Shown here: one piece after another, positions 32,207 through 38,873 of the stretch
How the letters are laid out: every line of letters begins with the position of its first letter
Position numbering within the stretch: the first letter of the stretch is position 1
Source: an uncultured Collinsella sp.
GTDB taxonomy: Bacteria; Actinomycetota; Coriobacteriia; Coriobacteriales; Coriobacteriaceae
DNA: 38,873 nt
Assembly (NCBI GenBank): GCA_902478885.1
Contig: CABSMS010000006.1
Location: forward strand, 1-38,873
Direction of reading: 5' to 3'
Program-made: the position numbers and the translations under genes
The notes under the pieces: generated by a model
Seen by the model: only the letters and a program-made list of their open reading frames with translations
The model's database searches: none
What the model was told of the DNA's origin: nothing

Positions 32207-33673
32207 TTATTCCACGCGCTCTGACAGTCGATACTTGCGGTTGCGGCTTGTCAACGGCGCCGTCGGCTCAAGCTCACCCTGCTCAATGAGCGCATTGACG
32301 CGTGCCCTAACCTGGGAAACCGTGAGTCCCGTGCGCTCCGCCAGTTCGCGCGTCCCCAATTCGCCGTAGCGCTTGAGTGCCGTCATAATCAAGTCCCCGC
32401 CATGATCGACCGGCTCAATCTTTGAACGGTAAAGTACGACCTTGAACCGATCGAACCCCGGGCAGAACAGGGGCTCGGCCAGACCATGCGCGCGCATGGC
32501 ATCGATCATCATCGGGATGCCCGAGCCATTGCCCTCAGCCGGCGAACCTGCGCCATCCGGCAGCGGGACAATCGACATGAGCTTCACAAGCGTCGCGTTA
32601 CGGCATCGGGAGCTGCCGTCAAACAAGTTCTCACGAGTCTTTCCCCCGTAAAGGCCGCCAGGATTCGTCACCTCGACACGATCATCAAAGACGTCGACGG
32701 CAATCGATTGTCCACAGAACCGATCCCCGTATTCTCGATGGATTACGGCGTTGGCGATTGCTTCGCGCAGAACCTCCTCGGGAATCTCAAGCGAGTCGAC
32801 ACGCGAGACGCCTTGGACGGTCGAGGTTCGCCGCAAATTCTTGGCGACGGCTGCGACGGCATCCGAGATCATCTCGCCCAACGTTCCCTCACAGATTGTG
32901 CGGTCCATGAACCTCAGCGACCCCGCCATGCCCTTCTGAGTTCCCGCATGGACAGCCACGTCAATGAAGAGCTTGGGATAGAACTGCTGAGGGTAGGTGC
33001 CCACAACTAGGAGTCCAGCCTTGGTGACATTGCCCCGGAAGTCGAGGAAATTCAGACGCTCCATCTTTGTCTTCTTGTCCGCCGCACCGCGCATCGCTCG
33101 AGGCGTCAACGAATAGGCACGCTCTATCGTGCGGTCGACCAGCGACTCGTCGAGATCGCCCGCACTCGTGCCGGGCACCGCATCGCGATCGCTAGGACTC
33201 GTCCGTTCATATGACGACAGTGCCAAAACCTCGGTCGACGAAAGCGGAACATCTTTGTCATCGATGCGTTTGTAGCTGCCACCTTGAGCGCCCCGCTCTA
33301 TGACATAGCAAGGCTTGCTCGACGGGTCGAGCTCCTCAATCGTGATGACCAGAACCACGGTGCCCTGGAGCTCCACGCGCTCAATGGTGTATTTGGGCGG
33401 ATTGGCCAGCTTTCCGCGACCGCCGGCATCGCCCATGCCCGCCACGAATTGGTTGAGCACTTTCTCGGTCTCAAAGTTTGCAACCGGAACAAAACCAGCG
33501 CGCTCGCTCACTCCGAGCACGATGATGCCGCCGGCGGTGTTTGCGAAAGCACTGACCGTTTCCCATACATCGTGGGAAAGCGTCGTGGCGCTCTCTTTTA
33601 CTTCGACGCTAAGGTCATCCGAGCCCATGCGCTTTAAAGACTCGAGCAGACCGGCCAGCTCGTTTTCGTTCAT
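32207..33673 (-). CDS. AlbA_2 / HATPase regulator with winged helix
   Basis: A 488-residue protein with three parts. Residues about 1-140 are the AlbA_2 (Schlafen-type) nucleic-acid-binding domain (SVEVKESA, SAFANTAGGIIVLGV, GGSYKRID). Residues about 290-420 are a GHKL-like ATP-binding domain (EVLREAIANAVIHREY, VEVTNPGGL, GSGIPMM). The last 70 or so residues form a winged helix (LGTRELAERTGLTVSQVRARVNALIEQG). The family is generally taken to be a transcriptional regulator or a stress/defence factor. Start ATG 33673 has AAAGGA 7 bases before it. The repeated ATCTCTC arrays right upstream (33731-33970) may be its own operators. Confidence 0.85.
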   Translation of the reverse strand: MNENELAGLLESLKRMGSDDLSVEVKESATTLSHDVWETVSAFANTAGGIIVLGVSERAGFVPVANFETEKVLNQFVAGMGDAGGRGKLANPPKYTIERVELQGTVVLVITIEELDPSSKPCYVIERGAQGGSYKRIDDKDVPLSSTEVLALSSYERTSPSDRDAVPGTSAGDLDESLVDRTIERAYSLTPRAMRGAADKKTKMERLNFLDFRGNVTKAGLLVVGTYPQQFYPKLFIDVAVHAGTQKGMAGSLRFMDRTICEGTLGEMISDAVAAVAKNLRRTSTVQGVSRVDSLEIPEEVLREAIANAVIHREYGDRFCGQSIAVDVFDDRVEVTNPGGLYGGKTRENLFDGSSRCRNATLVKLMSIVPLPDGAGSPAEGNGSGIPMMIDAMRAHGLAEPLFCPGFDRFKVVLYRSKIEPVDHGGDLIMTALKRYGELGTRELAERTGLTVSQVRARVNALIEQGELEPTAPLTSRNRKYRLSERVE

Positions 33674-33730
33674 CTGCACGTCCTTTCGCTCGGTCCTGCG
33701 GGTGTGCCACGGATGGATTTCTCTCGTCTC

Positions 33731-33805
33731 TCAGTTATCTCTCGTAATTATCTCTCATCTATCTGTTATCTCTCATAATTAGAGATGAGTGAGAGGTGAA
33801 AGATA
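33731..33805. repeat. ATCTCTC array, copy A
   Basis: Three direct ATCTCTC sites at 33737, 33750 and 33768 and a following inverted AGAGAT-GAGAG group (33781-33795). It is nearly identical to copy B (33897-33970) with the same site spacing. It lies 58 bp before the ATG of the AlbA_2 gene. Confidence 0.85.
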
Positions 33806-33851
33806 AGATGTCTGCCATCTGTTTCATTTAAACATGTTTTTGCTGGTAGAA

Positions 33852-33880
33852 CAATCGGTATTGAGACAATACCATGATTG
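33852..33880. promoter_or_regulatory. Dyad between the two arrays
   Basis: GGTATTG-aga-CAATACC (33857-33873) is a perfect inverted repeat, extended by CAATC (33852-33856) and GATTG (33876-33880) with a 2-nt offset. It could be a regulator site in the divergent promoter region; I see no matching -35/-10 pair. Confidence 0.35.
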
Positions 33881-33896
33881 CTCGTCTCTTTGCTGC

Positions 33897-33970
33897 TCAG
33901 TTATCTCTCATATTTATCTCTCATCTTTCTGTTGTCTCTCGTATTAGAGATGAGTGAGAGATGAGAGATA
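33897..33970. repeat. ATCTCTC array, copy B
   Basis: Direct sites at 33903 and 33916, a variant GTCTCTC at 33934, and the inverted AGAGATGAGTGAGAG at 33946-33960. About 90% identical to copy A over 75 bp by eye, offset by 166 bp, with a single-base gap. Confidence 0.85.
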
Positions 33971-33982
33971 CGTGAGCAATGC

Positions 33983-34130
33983 ATGAGGGTGGATTATTGG
34001 ACGGTTGGAAAATGAGCGTGGATATTTGGACGGTTTTTGAGCGTTTGACGGCCGATTTCGTCCGAGAATCAACGCTCGTTCGGTGGGCGTCCGAATTTCC
34101 ACGCTCGTGTGCCCGAAAATCCACGCTCAT
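33983..34130. repeat. Three nested inverted repeats (GAGCGTGG family)
   Basis: Three direct copies of a unit like ATGAGCGTGGATATTTGG (33983-34006, 34012-34035, and a diverged one at 34037-34053) are followed by three inverse copies like CCGAAAATCCACGCTCAT (34061-34080, 34090-34109, 34113-34130). They pair as 1-6, 2-5 and 3-4, giving a hairpin of about 150 bp. It ends 8 bp ahead of the -35 of the protease promoter. Confidence 0.75.
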
Positions 34131-34138
34131 CCGGCAGA

Positions 34139-34166
34139 TTGGTCGAGGGCCCCATATGGGTATACT
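34139..34166 (+). promoter_or_regulatory. Promoter of the M16C protease gene
   Basis: TTGGTC (34139-34144), 16 bp, TATACT (34161-34166). Transcription would start about 34173, with a 45-nt leader including AAAGGAG at 34205-34211. Confidence 0.6.
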
Positions 34167-34218
34167 CTCGAGGATTCGACTCGATTCGCCCCCGCTGGGG
34201 CGTCAAAGGAGACTGCAT

Positions 34219-37200
34219 ATGCCCACCACCTCAACCGACCCGCGCGCTGCTGCTGCCGCGCTGCTGGTGCCCGGTACCACCTGCCACGGTTTTGCCGTCG
34301 AGCGCTGCGAGACCGTGCCCGAGCTCGACTCGGACGCCTACGTACTGCGCCACACCGCTTCGGGCGCTCGCCTGCTGTACCTGGCGTGCGACGACGAAAA
34401 CAAGGCCTTTGCCATTGGCTTTAAGACGCCGCCGGCCGATTCCACCGGCGTGTTCCATATTCTTGAGCACTCGGTGCTGTGCGGATCGGCCAAGTTTCCC
34501 GTCAAGGAGCCGTTCGTGGACCTGATCAAGAGCTCCATGCAGACGTTCCTCAACGCCATGACCTACCCTGACAAGACCATCTACCCCGTTGCCACCACCA
34601 ACGAGCAGGATCTGTACAACCTGATGGACGTGTACCTGGACGCGGTGTTCAACCCAGCCATCTACACCAAGCCCACCATTTTTGAGCAGGAGGGCTGGCA
34701 CTACGAGCTGGACCTGCCGGAGGGCGCCGAGAGCGAGGGCGACGACAGCTCCGCGAGCCTGCGCAAGGGCACACTGCGCTATAACGGCGTAGTGTTCAAC
34801 GAGATGAAGGGCGCGCTGTCCGACCCCATGAGCGTGCTGGACGACGCCGTCAACGCCGCGCTCTATCCCGACACCGCCTATGCGCACGAGAGCGGTGGCG
34901 ACCCGCGCGCAATTCCCGCGCTCACCTACGAGCAGTTCCTGGACACGCACGCGCGCCACTACAATCCTTCCAACTCCTACATCACGCTCTACGGCGACCT
35001 GGACGTGGACCGCGCGCTGGCCTTTTTGGACGAGCGCTATCTGTCGCAGCCGAGCGCCGCGAGCCGCCGCATGGACGCGGCCGTTGCCGCCGGCGAGGAC
35101 CCGTCCGCGCTGGCGCCCAATCCGCTGGACGTGCAGGCGCCTGTGACCTGCGATTATAAGCGCGTCGAGATGGCCACCACGCCCGAAAACGCCCTGGTTG
35201 GCCTGGGCCTGGTGCTGGGCAGTGCGCTCGACCGCAAGCGCACGATCGCGGCGGACATCCTGTTCGAGGCGCTGCTGGGTTCCAACGAGGCACCAGTTAA
35301 GAAGGCCATTCTGGCCGCCGGCCTGGGCGGCAACGTGGTGAGCTACACCGCGGCCGAGAGCCTGCAGCCCTACGAGCTCATCATGCTGCAAAACGCACAG
35401 CCCGGCGTAGCGCGCGAGCTGCGCCGCGTGTTCCAGGACGCCTGCCGCGACCTGTGCGAGCACGGCGTTCCGCGCGAGCGCCTGGAAGCCATCATCAGCA
35501 GCAACGAATACGACCTGCGCCAGCGCGACTACGGTATCGCCGACGGCGTGGCCATTGCGTGCGACGCGCTGAGCACCTGGCTCTACGATGACGACGCCGC
35601 GACGCTGGCGCTCAAGTACGGCCCGGTGTATGAGGAGCTGCGCGGCGAGCTGGACGGCAGCTACTTTGAGGACCTGCTGCGCGAGCTCGTGCTGGAAAAC
35701 GACCACATGGCGCTGGTCGAGCTGGTTCCGGTAGACGCTGCCGAGGGTACGGAGGGTGCCGAGGCCGCCGAGCTGGCAGCCAAGCGCGATGCCATGACCG
35801 ATGCCGAGCTGGCCGATGTGATCGAGCGCACGGCCGTACTGCGCGCCGCGCAGGAGGCGGAAGACACACCCGAGGCCAAGGCCACGCTGCCGCGCCTGCG
35901 TGTGTCCGACATTGGCGAGGCGCGCCCCGAGCCGCCGCTGGTCGTGGACACCACTGCTCCCATCCCCTGCCTGCGCCACGGCATCCCCACCAACCGCCTG
36001 GCCTACGCCATGCAGTATTTCGACCTGAGCTGCATCGCGTTTGAGGACCTGCCCTATGTGACACTGCTCTGCCGTCTGCTCAAACAGCTGCCCACGAGCG
36101 AGCACTCGGCCGAGGAGCTCGACAACTTGCTCGCCGGCAAGCTGGGCTTTTTGAGCTTTACGACCGAGGTCATGACCCAGCCCGACGTGGACGGCGTGCG
36201 CCCCTACCTGCTGGTGAGCGCCGGCGCCCTGTCCGAGAAGATCGATGCGCTAGCGAGCCTGCCGCGCGAGGTGTGGTCGAGCACGCTTTTGCTCGATGCC
36301 GACGCCGACCGCGTGCGCGACGTGCTCACGCAGATTCGCATCGGGCTTGAGCAGGGATTTATCAACAACGGTCACTCGGCGGCGCTCGGTCGCGCGATGA
36401 GCTACAGCTCGCCTTCGGCCATGGTGCGCGAGCAGCTTTCGGGCGTGGACTTCTACCTGTTCCTGCGCGATCTGCTCGACCACTTTGACGAGCGCGTGGA
36501 CGGGCTGCGTACCAAGCTTGCCGAGCTGGCAGGCCGCATCTTTGTGGCCGATGGGTGCCTGGCGAGCTTTACCGGCAGCGACGAGGACTTTAACGCGTAC
36601 TGGGACGCCGCGGGCGACCTGGGGCTTGGCGCGGGCGACGGCGCCGATGCCGGCCGCGACGCGCTCGTGGTGCCGACGCCGTGCGACCGCCACGAGGCTT
36701 TTGTCATCCCCAGCGACATCTGCTTTGCGGCAAGCGCGTGCGATCCGCGTCGCCTGGGCATCGACGTGACGGGCGCCTGGGCGGTTGCTGCCAACGCGCT
36801 CTCCTACGACTACCTGTGGAACGAGATCCGCGTTAAGGGCGGCGCGTACGGCTGCGGATTCCGCGCGGCAGGCGAGCGTCAGGCAGCGTTCTACACCTAC
36901 CGCGACCCGGCAATCGACCCCTCGATTGAGCGCGTGGCGCGCGCGGGCGAATGGCTCGGCAGCTTTGAGCCCGACGAGGCCGCCTTTGAGGGCTTTATCG
37001 TGAGTTGCGTGAGCGGCATGGACGCGCCGGTGAAGCCGTACGCGCTCACCAAGCGCCGCAACACGACCTACCTGGCCGGGCTCGATCCGCACGCACGCGA
37101 GGAGCGCCGCGCCCAGATGCTCGCCGCCACGCCCGGTGAGCTTCGCTCACTCGGCGCCGACGTGACGCGCATCGCAGCCGAGTCGCCAACGTGCGTCTTT

Positions 37201-37263
37201 GGCGGCCGAGACGTCATCGCCAAGAGCAACGCCGGCTTTAACGTAGTCGACCTGCTGGGCTAA
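34219..37263 (+). CDS. M16C metalloprotease (PreP/Cym1 type)
   Basis: Large zinc peptidase that degrades peptides in a closed chamber formed by two halves. The 1014 residues fit the M16C family. The inverted zinc motif is HILEH (80-84), with the downstream Glu in the helix further on (NEMKGALSDP region), and a C-terminal inactive half with the conserved RxxxYG-type ending (IRVKGGAYGCGFRA). The ATG at 34219 has AAAGGAG 7 bases before it; the frame runs open back to 33979 through the repeat region, which I regard as chance. No signal peptide is seen, so a cytoplasmic peptide-degradation role is likely. Confidence 0.92.
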   Translation: MPTTSTDPRAAAAALLVPGTTCHGFAVERCETVPELDSDAYVLRHTASGARLLYLACDDENKAFAIGFKTPPADSTGVFHILEHSVLCGSAKFPVKEPFVDLIKSSMQTFLNAMTYPDKTIYPVATTNEQDLYNLMDVYLDAVFNPAIYTKPTIFEQEGWHYELDLPEGAESEGDDSSASLRKGTLRYNGVVFNEMKGALSDPMSVLDDAVNAALYPDTAYAHESGGDPRAIPALTYEQFLDTHARHYNPSNSYITLYGDLDVDRALAFLDERYLSQPSAASRRMDAAVAAGEDPSALAPNPLDVQAPVTCDYKRVEMATTPENALVGLGLVLGSALDRKRTIAADILFEALLGSNEAPVKKAILAAGLGGNVVSYTAAESLQPYELIMLQNAQPGVARELRRVFQDACRDLCEHGVPRERLEAIISSNEYDLRQRDYGIADGVAIACDALSTWLYDDDAATLALKYGPVYEELRGELDGSYFEDLLRELVLENDHMALVELVPVDAAEGTEGAEAAELAAKRDAMTDAELADVIERTAVLRAAQEAEDTPEAKATLPRLRVSDIGEARPEPPLVVDTTAPIPCLRHGIPTNRLAYAMQYFDLSCIAFEDLPYVTLLCRLLKQLPTSEHSAEELDNLLAGKLGFLSFTTEVMTQPDVDGVRPYLLVSAGALSEKIDALASLPREVWSSTLLLDADADRVRDVLTQIRIGLEQGFINNGHSAALGRAMSYSSPSAMVREQLSGVDFYLFLRDLLDHFDERVDGLRTKLAELAGRIFVADGCLASFTGSDEDFNAYWDAAGDLGLGAGDGADAGRDALVVPTPCDRHEAFVIPSDICFAASACDPRRLGIDVTGAWAVAANALSYDYLWNEIRVKGGAYGCGFRAAGERQAAFYTYRDPAIDPSIERVARAGEWLGSFEPDEAAFEGFIVSCVSGMDAPVKPYALTKRRNTTYLAGLDPHAREERRAQMLAATPGELRSLGADVTRIAAESPTCVFGGRDVIAKSNAGFNVVDLLG

Positions 37264-37271
37264 CGCACAAC

Positions 37272-37312
37272 AAAGGTAGTTTTTTGGGACATGCCTGAAA
37301 ATCTACCTTTTT
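37272..37312 (+). terminator. Terminator of the protease gene
   Basis: AAAGGTAG (37272-37279) with CTACCTTT (37303-37310); inner TTTT/AAAA and GG/CC pairs add to the stem. T5 at 37308-37312 follows. Confidence 0.78.
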
Positions 37313-37344
37313 CTGCGGCTTGGGCGAGGCGGCGCAGCCCACCG

Positions 37345-37500
37345 CGGCGGTTTGTCTCGATCTGTAACATCTAGACGGCAATATCGGCTCCAGATGTTAC
37401 AGATCGAGACGTTCCCGAACGGCACCAGCTCTTTGTCTCAATCTGTAACATCTAAGTCCAATTTTGCCGAGTTACTGTTATAGATCGAGACAAACCGCCG
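37345..37500. repeat. Nested inverted-repeat element (GTCTCGATCTGTAACATCT)
   Basis: Four copies of a unit near GTCTCGATCTGTAACATCT: direct at 37351-37372, inverse at 37392-37410, direct at 37432-37453 and a diverged inverse at 37475-37494. The outermost copies are extended by CGGCGG/CCGCCG, so the element is palindromic as a whole. It looks like a BIME- or MITE-like dispersed element. No gene lies in 37264-37657 apart from this and the promoter signals. Confidence 0.78.
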
Positions 37501-37560
37501 CAGACGCCCATCACAGCACAGACCACCACAAAGGTGCCTGTCCCCTTTCTCAGTGGCGAT

Positions 37561-37576
37561 TCGAACACTTGTTCTA
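37561..37576. promoter_or_regulatory. LexA-like box at the hicAB promoter
   Basis: TCGAACACTTGTTCTA agrees with the actinobacterial/Gram-positive LexA pattern CGAAC-N4-GTTCG except at the last half-site base (GTTCT). It overlaps the -35. SOS control is inference. Confidence 0.45.
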
Positions 37577-37597
37577 TACACACACATGTTCTATAGT
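37569..37597 (+). promoter_or_regulatory. hicAB promoter
   Basis: TTGTTC (37569-37574), 17 bp, TATAGT (37592-37597), giving a leader of about 55 nt. Confidence 0.7.
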
Positions 37598-37622
37598 AGA
37601 GGTGCTTGCATCGAACTGAAAT

Positions 37623-37643
37623 TGCAACTAGAATATAGTTGCA
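37623..37643. promoter_or_regulatory. Palindromic operator before hicA
   Basis: TGCAACTA-N5-TAGTTGCA, a perfect inverted repeat with 8-bp arms, in the leader between the promoter and hicA. It is a likely binding site for the ribbon-helix-helix end of HicB. Confidence 0.65.
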
Positions 37644-37657
37644 GAATGTGAGGCGGG

Positions 37658-37921
37658 ATGACTCGATCCGATAAACTCATCGCCCAGCTGCTTAGCTGTC
37701 CTTCAACGTATAGATTTGCTGACTTTCTTAAAGTTATGGCTTCATATGGCTTTGAAATGGACAGCAAAGGCAAGACATCCGGATCGCGCGTTCGCTTCTA
37801 CAGGCCATCAGATGGCAGGATGTTCGTAATGCACGCGCCTCATCCATCTGACGAATTGACAGCGGGGACCATTCGAAACATCGTTCGCTTTCTGCAAGAT
37901 GTCGGAGGTAGTCATGAGTAA
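37658..37921 (+). CDS. hicA: HicA-family toxin
   Basis: Small mRNA interferase-type toxin, 87 residues. The double-stranded RNA-binding-like fold is visible: FADFLKVMASYGFEM, then GSRVRFYRPSDGRMFVMHAPHP, then GTIRNIVRFLQD. The usual catalytic GSH is GSR here, a variant I know from one HicA subfamily; whether it is active cannot be told from sequence. GAGG stands 5 bases before the ATG. The toxin gene comes first and overlaps hicB by 8 bases. It may be blocked by HicB and co-regulated from the palindrome at 37623-37643. Confidence 0.85.
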   Translation: MTRSDKLIAQLLSCPSTYRFADFLKVMASYGFEMDSKGKTSGSRVRFYRPSDGRMFVMHAPHPSDELTAGTIRNIVRFLQDVGGSHE

Positions 37922-38243
37922 CGTTTTGGCATACAAGGGTTATTTCGCCCCGGTCGAGTTCGATGCCGAACAGCATGTGCTAACAGGTATGGTCGCCGGC
38001 ATTAGGGATGCAATCGTATTTGAAGGCTCCACGGCTGAAGAAGTGGAGCAATGCTTCCACGACGCCGTCGACGATTACCTTGAGTTTTGCGCCGAGAAGG
38101 GCAAGGAACCCGAGCGGGCTTTTAAGGGCTCGTTCAACGTAAGAACGGGCTCTGAGCTCCACAAGCAAGCAGCGCTGGCAGCGGCAAAGAAGGGTGAGTC
38201 ACTCAATAAGTTTGTGACTGAAGCGATCGCTGCGGCGCTGTGA
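37914..38243 (+). CDS. hicB: HicB-family antitoxin
   Basis: Antitoxin partner, 109 residues. The N-terminal part has the partial RNase H-like fold of HicB (YKGYFAPVEFDAEQHVLTGMVAGI, FEGSTAEEVEQCFHDAVDDYLEFC). The C-terminal 45 residues (SFNVRTGSELHKQAALAAAKKGESLNKFVTEAIAAAL) form a ribbon-helix-helix DNA-binding domain, so HicB probably represses its own operon. Start ATG 37914 with GGAGG 5 bases before it, within the hicA stop overlap. An ATG at 37899 is less likely. Confidence 0.88.
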   Translation: MSNVLAYKGYFAPVEFDAEQHVLTGMVAGIRDAIVFEGSTAEEVEQCFHDAVDDYLEFCAEKGKEPERAFKGSFNVRTGSELHKQAALAAAKKGESLNKFVTEAIAAAL

Positions 38244-38255
38244 AGCCAACGTCGA

Positions 38256-38296
38256 GTCGAAGCCGCCACACAGGGCGCCTTTGTGGCGGCTTCGAC
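38256..38296 (+). terminator. Terminator of hicAB
   Basis: Perfect 15-bp stem GTCGAAGCCGCCACA (38256-38270) with its inverse (38282-38296), 11-nt loop, but only GTTT after it, so a weak T tract. Confidence 0.65.
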
Positions 38297-38364
38297 GTTT
38301 GCCCAGATAAAACCTGTCAGAATAAACCTGTCCCTTTTTGGTAGGTTTGGGAGAGGGAGCCGGG

Positions 38365-38855
38365 ATGGACAAGGCTGAGTTGCGCCGGGCGGTGATTGCC
38401 CGGCGCGACGCTCTTGATTTGGACGCGCGGGCGGCGAAGTCCGCCGTTATCTGTGCGCGGCTTGTTGAGCTGTTGGATCGCTTGGATGCCGCGGCGCCGC
38501 ACACCGTTGCCGTCTATACCGCGATGGGTTCCGAGGTCGACCCTGCCGCGTTTGCCGCTGCAGCCGCCGCGCGCGGCTGGCGCGTAGCTTATCCGTGCAT
38601 GCTCTCGGCAATTGATGCCGCAGCTTGTGGCCAGCGCATGTGTATGCGGGCAGTTGCCGCCGACGATGCGTCCGCGGCTCCGTTTATCGCCCGCCCCACG
38701 CGGGCCTTTGCGGCCACGGACATCGACAGCAACCACTTCCCTATCGTGCCTGCCGAAGCTCTCGACATGATCGTCGTGCCGCTCGTGGCCTTCGACCAAA
38801 CCGGCGCGCGCCTGGGCTACGGCGGCGGTTGCTACGACCGCTACCTGTCCACGCT
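38365..38855 (+). CDS. 5-formyltetrahydrofolate cyclo-ligase, 3' truncated
   Basis: Enzyme that uses ATP to turn 5-formyl-tetrahydrofolate into 5,10-methenyl-tetrahydrofolate. The visible 163 residues include AVYTAMGSEVD (about 49-59), VAYPC, and the hallmark IVVPLVAFDQTGARLGYGGG and CYDRYL, which bind the substrate and ATP. The usual length is about 180-200, so only the last 20-40 residues are missing. The frame ends in the Nextera adapter at 38856, not in a real stop. GGGAG lies about 6 bases before the ATG. The start is clear and the truncation is technical. Confidence 0.9.
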
Positions 38856-38873
38856 CTGTCTCTTATACACATC
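38856..38873 (+). other. Nextera sequencing adapter (artefact)
   Basis: CTGTCTCTTATACACATC is the reverse complement of the Tn5 mosaic end, ending the contig. Genome sequence stops at 38855. Confidence 0.96.

Noticed and set aside
28903..34000. Integrative element with an attachment site at tRNA-Val
   Set aside because: I found no integrase and no second copy of the tRNA 3' end in the window, so only an accessory stretch is claimed.
33731..34130. CRISPR array
   Set aside because: The repeats are inverted as well as direct, vary in spacing and have no unique, equal-sized spacers; no cas gene is present.

Overview
The window looks like a piece of a Coriobacteriia genome, most like Collinsella or a close relative. 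This is inferred from the high G+C, GC-rich wobble positions, an actinobacterial-style Tad pilus locus, and the gene families present; no rRNA is present to confirm it. It is a whole assembled contig: both ends run into Nextera transposase adapter (bases 1-43 and 38856-38873), so the biological sequence is about 44-38855 and the genes at both ends are cut.

Layout. (1) 44-6238, minus strand: a tightly overlapping tad/Flp pilus operon (cpaB, cpaE, cpaF, tadB, tadC, flp pilin, an unknown membrane protein, a TadE-like pseudopilin and a second one cut by the contig end). A cluster of GCTGACC half-sites lies upstream. (2) 6491-10583, minus: the ribosome-assembly GTPase RsgA and a type II P-type (calcium-type) ATPase. 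The ATPase mRNA seems to have a structured 5' leader in which two hairpin loops are perfectly complementary over 7 nt and the ribosome binding site is paired. (3) 11026-12486, plus: pyruvate kinase with a strong terminator. (4) 12730-14824: a 128-bp inverted-repeat element, an orphan protein with a nuclease-like C-terminal domain, and a convergent zinc-dependent phospholipase C-like protein. (5) 14905-17615, minus: an ECF metal transporter (CbiM, CbiQ, CbiO) with a NikR-type operator just downstream of its promoter, which points to nickel uptake. (6) 17861-21814, minus: pheS-pheT behind a T-box leader with a probable UUC specifier. (7) 21958-28538: M32 carboxypeptidase, GlmM, a DUF4012 membrane protein and an EamA-type exporter. 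(8) 28828-33673: tRNA-Val(GAC) followed by an accessory stretch (DUF5710 protein, zinc-ribbon protein, HNH restriction-type endonuclease, unknown protein, AlbA_2/ATP-binding regulator). (9) 33731-34130: a very repeat-rich intergenic region with two 75-bp copies of an ATCTCTC array and three nested inverted repeats. (10) 34219-38855: a large M16C (PreP-type) metalloprotease, a nested inverted-repeat element, a HicAB toxin-antitoxin pair with a LexA-like box and a palindromic operator, and a truncated 5-formyltetrahydrofolate cyclo-ligase gene.

The most unusual signals are non-coding: the kissing-loop leader of the P-type ATPase, the repeat-rich region between the AlbA_2 regulator and the protease, the NikR-type site at an overlapping terminator/promoter, and the inverted-repeat element before the nuclease-like gene. 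The best candidates for undescribed biology are the ATPase leader and the regulator with its duplicated array. All family assignments come from reading motifs; no database search was run.
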